Shown here: piece after piece, positions 56,449-64,000 of the stretch
How positions within the stretch are numbered: position 1 is the stretch's first letter
Layout of the letters: each line of letters begins with the position of its first letter
From: Quercus robur
Lineage: Eukaryota > Streptophyta > Magnoliopsida > Fagales > Fagaceae
DNA: 64,000 bases
Assembly: GCF_932294415.1 (NCBI RefSeq)
Contig: NC_065535.1
Location: forward strand, 89,358,862 to 89,422,861
Direction: 5' to 3'
Notes under the pieces: generated by a model
What the model was told of the DNA's origin: nothing
Databases searched by the model: none
Seen by the model: the letters and a program-made list of their open reading frames with translations, nothing else
Translations under genes and position numbers: made by a program

Positions 56449-58288
56449 ATGGCTTCAAGAGGACAAATTCCACATTCTTTTGAGCGACGTCCTGTCCAGG
56501 CTCCAGGGATGATGCGGCATGGTCCATTTCCTGGACTGGGTTCTGCAGCAGGCCAACGATCATTGGAGCCACTGCCTCCTCCTGATCTGTTGGAGAATAA
56601 AATTGCTGTTCAGGCAGCAGAAATAGAACAGCTTACAGGAGAAAACCGCAGGTTGGCAGCCAGTCAATTGACATTGAGGCGGGAGCTTGTTGGTGCTCAG
56701 CAGGAAGTACAAAGAGTCAGAGCACACATAGCAAGCATCCAGACTGAAAGTGATTTACAGATCAGGATTTTGGTGGATAAGATCGCAAAGAAGGAAGCAG
56801 ATATCAGAGCTGGTGAGGGTGTGAAGAAGGAACTGCAACAGGCCCATAAGGAAGCACAGAGTTTGGTTGCTGCCAGACAAGAGCTGACTGTCCAGATTCA
56901 GAAGGTCACTCAGGAATTGCAGAAAGCTCGTACAGATGTTAAGAATATACCAGATTTGCATGCTGAGCTTGACAGTTTGAGGCAAGAACACCAGAGATTA
57001 CGGTAAGGCATAAAAATTTGTTTCCTGGATGTTTCCCCTTTAGATTTCTTAGAAGTCCATGTAAAGCGTGCGGAAGAAGTTACTGCACTCTTCTTTAAAA
57101 TGTTGCTAGTTTGATGAAACAGGGAATGACAATATATGAGTTTGCAATCTGTCAACTGCCTTGGTATGGCACGCTTTAGGACCATATTGCCATCCATTTA
57201 GGATTTTGTTTTTATTGGATCATCCGAATCTATTGACAGATCCAGTCATTGGAAAGGACCTTCTTGAACCAGCTCAATTATTTGCTTCACTGATCTATTT
57301 TAGTGCTTAATGAGAGGCATTTAGACATTCCAGTGAATTTTCTCATTAATAAAATTTCCATTTTTTCCATGTCTAAGATATTCCAAATTTTGCCATGATA
57401 TAGCATGCTTTAATTGGCAATAACTGAAAGTTTGATGATACCAAAATTTCTTAAGTTTCTCTATTCAAGTAATCTTTTCTGTGCTTTGAGACTAGTAATG
57501 CAGTATGCGTAGATGGAGTGATCAACACAAGTGACAAAGCTACATCACATACCCGCGTTGGTTTGGATTGGCTTATTTGTTGATTTACTTATTTGCTTGA
57601 CTTGGGCAAATGTATAGTTGTACCTAAGAAAAGTAAGGCCTTAAGAAGCTGTACAGAAGCAAATAAACTAAAGAAGTTCCACAAAAAAGCTAATCAAATG
57701 CACATGAATGTGACAATCTCTGCATTCTTTTTTAATTTGTATGGGACATATGTTTTAGCTTGCCATTTAATTCTCTAAATCTGTTTATTTGGTTGAGCAG
57801 TTCTACTTTTGAGTATGAAAAAGGGAAAAACATTGAGCAAGTGGAGCAAATGCAAGCAATGGAGAAGAATCTATTTGGGATGGCAAGAGAAGTGGAAAAG
57901 CTACGTGCTGAGGTCTTAAATGCCGAGAAGAGAGCACTTGGTAACTTTCCTTGCCTGTATACATCATATTTTGTCTAGATGTTTTATAGATATTTCATTT
58001 CTAATGCTTGAGCTGATACTATGTCAAATAGCACCAAGCCCATACGGTGGTAGTTACATGCATCCCGATCTTTCATACCCACCCCCTCCTATACAAGGTG
58101 GTGGTGCCGGTGCCTATATTGACAGCTATGGAAGGCCTCTTGTTCAGATGGCTGTTGGGCCTGCAGGAGGGGGAATGATTCCATATAGCAGTGGCCATGG
58201 TGTACCTTCCAGTGTTGTAGCTGTTCCTAGTGCTGGCGGTGGAGCTCTTTGGGGAGGAGCATATGATCCCTCGCTCACTCAAAGGTGA
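56449..58288 (+). CDS. FLX-like coiled-coil protein (FLOWERING LOCUS C EXPRESSOR-like 2 type)
   Basis: Coding exons 56449-57002, 57801-57940 and 58032-58288 join in phase (GT..AG introns) to 316 residues. Residues 1-45 are a Gly/Pro-rich head (SFERRPVQAPGMMRHGPFPG, then PPPDLLENKIA). About 45-230 are a long coiled coil (EIEQLTGENRRLAASQLTLR, EVEKLRAEVLNAEKRA). The tail is Gly/Pro/Tyr-rich (SPYGGSYMHPDLSYPPPP..) and ends ..DPSLTQR. Length and organisation match the plant FLX/FLL family. FLX itself acts in the nucleus in the FRIGIDA complex that promotes FLC transcription and delays flowering; roles of FLX-like paralogues are less defined. The conserved start MASRGQIPHSFERR supports this ATG. 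It looks intact. Assignment to FLL2 rather than another FLL is from memory of its tail and needs a tree. Confidence 0.93.
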
Positions 58289-61200
58289 ATATGAAGCTGG
58301 AAATAGAGGCTGTTGATAAGCTTTTCTGCCCCTCTTCACAATTGTCGTTTTGAAATATGAAGAGGAAGAGCTGTTAATGTATTGCTATTTTAAAAACTGT
58401 AGATTAGATTAATCTCCATATAAGCAGTTACTTTTCCATATAAGATTATAAAATATTATTACTGAATTCTCTATTCTCATGGTAGTAATTATGTTTTTTT
58501 CCCATTTGTATATAACCTTATGGGTTGACGGCCTAAGTTTGTTCCTCTTAGGTCTTGAAGTAAATTTTTTGACAGGACTGGAAGAATGGAATATTGGATC
58601 CAGTTCAGCAATGTCGGATTTTTAAGGATCAAGTTAGCCAAGAACTTTGTAATTCAATGACATTATCTAATCTCTTTTATGAGAGATATGGTTTAAATTT
58701 TTTTCTCTTTTATTGTAACAATTGAATTATAAAAACAAAAACAAAAATAAAAGCACTTTAATGATGCTCAAGACCTCCGTTGGCTTGTGAAGCACTTTAA
58801 TGATGTTCTACCATTAGGCCATTTAGGCAATGGCTTAAGGTTCCCAAATGAAGGAGACCCCTTAAAATAGAACATATTATATATCTTAACCTTATAGTAT
58901 TGCACAAGAATAATAATAAAGAAGTAAAGTCTCTCATTTAGGAGGAAAAAAAAAAACCATGTTCTATAGCTGGTAAGATGTCTTGTCTATCTGGCTTAGG
59001 ATGTAAAAATTTTAATTAAGGCCAAAACATTTAAAAAATAAAATGTTTTAGTATGTTTTCAGTAGTTTAAGAATGTAAAATTTTTTCAATTTTCCAAAAA
59101 TTTTATGATTCTTATATCTCTCTATCAAAATTAAAATTACAATTAATAATTTTTGAAACAAATTCATTATTGAAATTCTTTATTAAATAATTGACGTCAA
59201 ACATTGCCAAAAAAAAAAATGATCATCTAAAATATGATATTTATTTTAATATTGTTTCAATATTTTTAGAATTAGAAGTTTTAAAATGCGTTTTGTAAAT
59301 ATATGAAAAATAGTCCAATTAATTTCTCAAATTATATAAAATGTTGGATTTTTTTTCTTCTTCTAATTCATGTATTACTTATAAAATATTAAGTAATAAT
59401 ACATTTTACATTTGCGTCTAACCCCAAATATGTTGAGTTGGGCCTAAACCATATATTTTTGGTATCGTGAATTAATATTTGAGTGAGGTTTAAAAAGAAT
59501 ATGTTTTACATTGAATTTGAGTGAGTTTGAATAAAGAATATGTTTTAAATTGAATTGAGGTATTCAATAGAAACGACATCGTTTAAAATTTATAAGTTTT
59601 TAAAACTTTTTTTTTATAATATTGAAAATGCTCTACGCATATGAAAATTTCTCACAAAAATGTGGCCATATTTTGTATGAAAGACATTTAACATGCCAAA
59701 TACATGATTAATATTTCATGATTTTGAAATTATCATAGTGGTACTACAAAAAAACCAATTTAATTGAGGCTAAAGTTGTTAAAAAAGGAAATATTAAATT
59801 GATGGCTTTGCAAAGAATGTTCAAACACTATTGGGATATTGGAAAAAATTAATAACTTTTCATTAGCGTTAAGGCACAAAATGTATTGAATCGACCTGTT
59901 CTTTGTATTTTCTCAATGCAAGAGTTTTTTTTTTTTTTTTTTTTTGGCATTTTTCAGTTTACAGGAAAAGAAATTTGAAATACTGACTTCTGTTTTATAT
60001 AACGTGATTTCAGTCGATATTGTTATTCCTGTTATTATAAGGTAGTGCCGATTGTGCTCTCTTTGTCTAACAAGAAAGTACCGAACTTCTAGATTTTAGC
60101 CCCATTGCATGCACATATTATACAATAAAATATAGATAGAGTCCTTCTTTCAAAAACTTGGTTTTTTTCTTAGTAAGTAATCAAAACCTTTTTCATCTAA
60201 ACTAAAATAAAAGATTAACTGAAAACTAGGTGGAAGATTGTATCTTTTGTTTTGGTTGCATGCAACGACGGTCTCATAACATGCGGAATTCATGGGTGTG
60301 GTTTGCATTAATTAGTTGTACCTCATGAGTTATCGATTCTATGCAACTAATTATTAGGTTTTTATTTTCTAAATATGAAAATTGTGTTGCCCAAAATTCT
60401 ATCACTAAAAAAAAACTTTATTTTTTTTTTTTGAGAATCACTAAAAAAAAAACTTAGATTTAAAGCAAGATAGTAAAGTTATGACAACTATGATGTCATA
60501 CTTATCTTTAACTAAGTAATTGTTTTTATCTTTCATGCTAGCTAGCTTAGCTTCTTTCTTTGTAACTTGTATCTTTTGATTTTAGATTATAGAAGGGACT
60601 CAATTAAAATTTTCTTCAGAAATTTTATAGATCCAATGGCTTTTGCTTCAAGGCATATAATACAGGAGGAAGAAGTTATACAAGTTGTCAAACCAATAGA
60701 ATGGTCCTTTCGCTATTGTGAAAGGATATTCCTGATTTTGCCTAATCCTAACACCCAAATTTAAATGTTGCAAAAAGAGCACTTAAATTGCCTAATTAGT
60801 AATTACTCTCTCGATCAACTGACTGTTTCCTTCAAGTTCTTGAACTCAAAGCTTGTAGGTGTCATCACCAACATTCTATCTATTGAGCTGTTTGACACCC
60901 GGAACGGGAATGAAGGAAACGATTCAATCAAGTCACATTTTGTTTACAAGTTTTACATGTAATTAAAATAAAATTATAACAAAAAATTTAATGAGTTTAC
61001 TGTTTAGTGGAATGTTGAATTTATAAAACCCTGAAATTTAGCATAAACTAAATAGCAAGAGAGCAAGTATATAATTTACGTTATCCCTAAGACATAATTA
61101 CAAGTATAATTATCTTATTTTGACTGCAATGAAGAGCATATCCTAGCTATTGGAATAATAGTGTAGGTTATCCCTATAAAAAGAGGTGCAAATATATAAT

Positions 61201-61483
61201 GAAACAGATAACACTCATGTCAAATGGCAAGTGAAACAGCAAAAATTTACGTTCCAAATGCTAATACTATTTGTCTTTCTATTCTATCATAACAATAATA
61301 TCTTCTACTTATTCCTAAGACATAATTATGTTCCACTTCAATAATATTCTTAAAGATAAAGAGAAGCTTGCGTTAAGAAAAATATAAAAATAAAGTATGA
61401 AGCATATGCAATGACAACTTGTAATAAGAGATTTGATTCAACAGTCATTAGTTCTGAACTTTCTTACAACTACGACTTAATTT
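58289..61483. other. 3' UTR of the FLX-like gene, then intergenic DNA
   Basis: About 400 bp after the stop are the probable 3' UTR. Beyond, AT-rich DNA with T tract 59927-59945. Two adjacent short open frames at 60567-60962 (for example HIIQEEEVIQVVKP) were not recognised as a gene. Nothing else supported. Confidence 0.5.
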
Positions 61484-61583
61484 TGCTAAAGATGACAAAA
61501 ACAAAGTTTATTAAAAGATGATCCATACAAGCTTGAAACAAAAAGAAAGATAAATAGCAAAAGAAAATGTAACATTTGAACTC

Positions 61584-62657
61584 CTATATTGCATAATGCT
61601 CCAACATCGAAGCAAGGAATAGCAACAGATGAGAAACAATGAGTACTAAAGCCATCACAACCAGGAAGAACCCAAGTGTCCACCATTTGACCTGTAATGT
61701 ACTCAAAAATCCATCTTTGCAAGAGCTGCAATTGTAACATAGAATGCCCTGATCATTTGTCCATGTATCACAGTCGCTGTCATATGGATAAGAACTATCT
61801 TCCGCTACATTTTGTTTTTCCCAAAAAGTGGCATTCACATATTGCATTTGACATGTGGTTGGTGGTTTGCAACAGCCAGCCTTCAAAAATGGCAACATAC
61901 AAAATTTCATAAAACCCATAGTTGAAGTAGAAGTTATATGCATAAAAAAAAAGCATGTAAATGTTGGATTTAGCTAATTATATTCATCATAAATTAGAAA
62001 ATGCTAAATCTGTTACAATAAGAGACTTTATCAGTTAATTAGAACCTACTTAATTTGTTAAACTCATATAGTAAAATTTGTAATTTTTATATATGCAAAC
62101 TACAAAGTAAATAACATTACCTCTATGGGTGATAATCTTTTTGAGTTGAAGTCATATGATTTCAACGTTAATGATCTCGACACCAAATCATTGCATGCTC
62201 CTGTATCATCAATGCATTGTTTGATGTAGTACCAATTATCATTGTCATGCACCTTCAATTTCAGCCACATTGGTGAGCCTGGTATATTACGACTTTCCAT
62301 ATTATAGGCTCCAATGAGGGCAAGTCCCACAGTGAACATAACAGTTAGTGGCACCATAACTACAAGGAGTCCTAGCATAGAAAATCGAGATTGGAAGAAC
62401 ACAACAATATTGCTAACTAAGAAGGTAACGATCAACCCAATACCAATACCAAGTTGCAGTTTTGGCAACCTTAGGACTACTTCACAATCATAGTCTCCCA
62501 TATATAATAGCCATATAACTGAGGCAAATATTGGAAGAGAAAGAATGTAAGTGAGTATGGTTAATAACCTTTTCAAAAGTTTGGCTTTGGTTGCTTTGTC
62601 TGTCATTGAACCTCCTTTTGGTTGATTATTCTCTTCTGTTACTGCCATTGCCATCAC
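61584..62657 (-). CDS. Plant tetraspanin
   Basis: Exon 1 (62121-62657, 179 codons) and exon 2 (61584-61880) are joined by a phase-0 GTAATG..GAAG intron and give 277 residues, the usual tetraspanin size. Four membrane segments: about 31-52, 66-90, 92-115 and, in exon 2, WWTLGFFLVVMALVLIVSHL. The large extracellular loop lies between segments 3 and 4 and starts the plant-specific GCCKPPTTC motif (family GCCK/RP) exactly at the exon junction; it also holds further cysteines (YNCSSC). Plant tetraspanins organise plasma-membrane and exosome microdomains and act in development and defence. The N-terminal MMAMAVTEENNQPKGG extension before the first segment is slightly longer than usual, and the ATG at 62648 (third residue) is an equally good start. 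It looks intact. The subfamily (TET10-like or other) is not settled. Confidence 0.93.
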
Positions 62658-62699
62658 TTCTACAGGGTTATAGTATCTTCTAACATATTTAAGTGTTCA

Positions 62700-63409
62700 A
62701 ATCTTTTAACTTTTTAACTCTTTATTTTTATTTTTTATTTTATTTTTTTCTATTATGTTTATTGTTTAATAAGTCAAAAACAAAAACGTATAAATTCTGT
62801 TGGTGAAAGAGAGAGATTTGGGGAAGATTATGTGATCTTTGTAACAACATAGTCAAATTCCTAACCAACTGCAGAGAAAAAAAAATGATCAGTCAAATTT
62901 TTATTGAGCCAAAATTCTTATAATAATTAACGTTTGGTATTATGTCCCTAAACTAACCATGGCATTGGGTTAGAACAACTTATAAAATTTTGTTGATAGA
63001 TATCAATAAGAAATTCAGGTTTGAATATTGCATGCTTTATTGAAACTTAAACACATAGATTAATTGAATATACAAAAGAAAGAAATAATGACCACTTTTG
63101 GTAAAATTTTTCTTTCATATAAAATTATTTTAGTTAATATAAAAAAGAAACTAATCACTAAAACTATTTATAAATCCTAAGAAATATAAAACTGATGGGA
63201 TTCTCAACAAACTATGATTATATTATATATAGAACAATTTTAAAGTCTGGTTATATGCAAGATGAAAGATACTTGATTCATGATTGAAAATTCTTCACAC
63301 AAATTTCAGCTCCTTGTTAAAAAAAATAAAATAAACCTTTGACGTACTAACTAAGAAGAAGTTCATTAAGATTATTAAATAAAAGGAAAAGTTTGGCAGC
63401 TACAACTCC
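62700..63409. other. Promoter side of the tetraspanin gene and intergenic DNA
   Basis: AT-rich. No convincing TATA box and no other gene seen. Confidence 0.4.
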
Positions 63410-63700
63410 ACTAAAAAAATTTACATGGTTACATATTTTGAAAATCTAATTGTTAAATTCTATGTTCTTAACAAATTTGTCAAATTTCATGATAATCATA
63501 TGTAATTTACTATTCGATTAATAAATTTATTTTTTATGCATAATTTTAGATTATAAAAACTTGAAATTTAAATATTCGATTGGTGACATAGATATTGATC
63601 TTTGATTTTCTGAAAATTTTGCAAACATGGAGGTATAAAAAGAAAATAAAATCCAATGGTGGATTTGTTAAAATTTACATCCAATAAATTTTTTTTTTTT
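63410..63700 (+). repeat. Dispersed repeat family R1, copy 3
   Basis: Same orientation as copy 1 at 13780-14100 and reverse of copy 2 at 52930-53270. It is followed by a T run (63687-63700) and a short 17-bp tandem repeat (CCTAAACAAAATCTGT) at 63768-63799. Confidence 0.65.
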
Positions 63701-64000
63701 AGAGAAACAATAGAAAGATATTGAGTGCCATTAATTGTCTAAGCTAAGATTGTAACCAAACTTTATCCTAAACAAAATCTGTCCTAAACAAAATCTGTAA
63801 TGAATTTACAATTTAAACCATATACTAGTTTGGTAAGTATCTCCAAATTATCTCACCTATGCAGGTTTACACAATTTAACCGTACAGGTTAAAGATTTCC
63901 TTTTTAGTGAAATGAAAATTACAATATAATCCCAAATAATGGTCCCCAAGCATGCTCGTACATCATCCACGTTTCATTGAATCACTATTGCTTTTGTTAC

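Noticed and set aside
60567-60962. Two adjacent 65-residue open frames that might be one small gene
   Set aside because: No recognisable domain, no splice logic joining them and base composition like intergenic DNA; left as unassigned.

Overview
This is nuclear DNA of a eudicot plant, probably a woody one. Genes have introns, intergenic DNA is AT-rich with many A/T tracts and microsatellites, and transposon debris is dense. The repeat styles fit a tree genome of the oak/beech kind, but that placement is a weak inference. No bacterial features, CRISPR arrays, rRNA or tRNA genes are seen.

Six host genes look intact: a secreted six-cysteine prolamin-like (ECA1-type) peptide (5917-6279, minus), an intronless UDP-glucuronate 4-epimerase (15561-16856, minus), two paralogous secreted glycine-rich proteins (39128-39610 and 43314-43787, both minus), a three-exon FLX-like coiled-coil protein with an apparent 4.5-kb leader intron (56449-58288, plus), and a two-exon tetraspanin (61584-62657, minus). 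Epimerase (pectin precursors) and glycine-rich proteins both relate to the cell wall, but nothing suggests a functional cluster.

The rest is mostly mobile DNA. From 1 to 9.2 kb: a truncated Ty3/gypsy Tat-type fossil joined to a LINE fragment, a local duplication around the ECA1-like gene, and a solo LTR. From 17 to 24 kb: MITEs and two hAT elements. From 24.0 to 27.3 kb: a MULE with long inverted ends and a 9-bp target duplication, holding a hAT-type element with its own 8-bp target duplication, which carries the first coding exon of a PP1 phosphatase. From 30.0 to 35.4 kb: a CACTA miniature element, then a MITE split at an A|T site by a 4.7-kb Helitron. The Helitron carries exons of two unrelated host genes (an Alba protein and an SNF4/AMPK-like subunit) and has itself been entered by a young TRIM. 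From 35.4 to 38.4 kb: twin GC-rich hAT elements with a snRNA-promoter-like palindrome between them. From 45 to 50.4 kb: two more hAT elements around an intron-bearing fragment of a SCYL1-like gene. The FLX-like leader intron holds two tRNA-like SINEs.

The most interesting content is gene capture: three independent host-gene fragment cargoes (PP1; Alba plus SNF4; possibly SCYL1), two of them in transposons whose ends and target duplications can be read directly.
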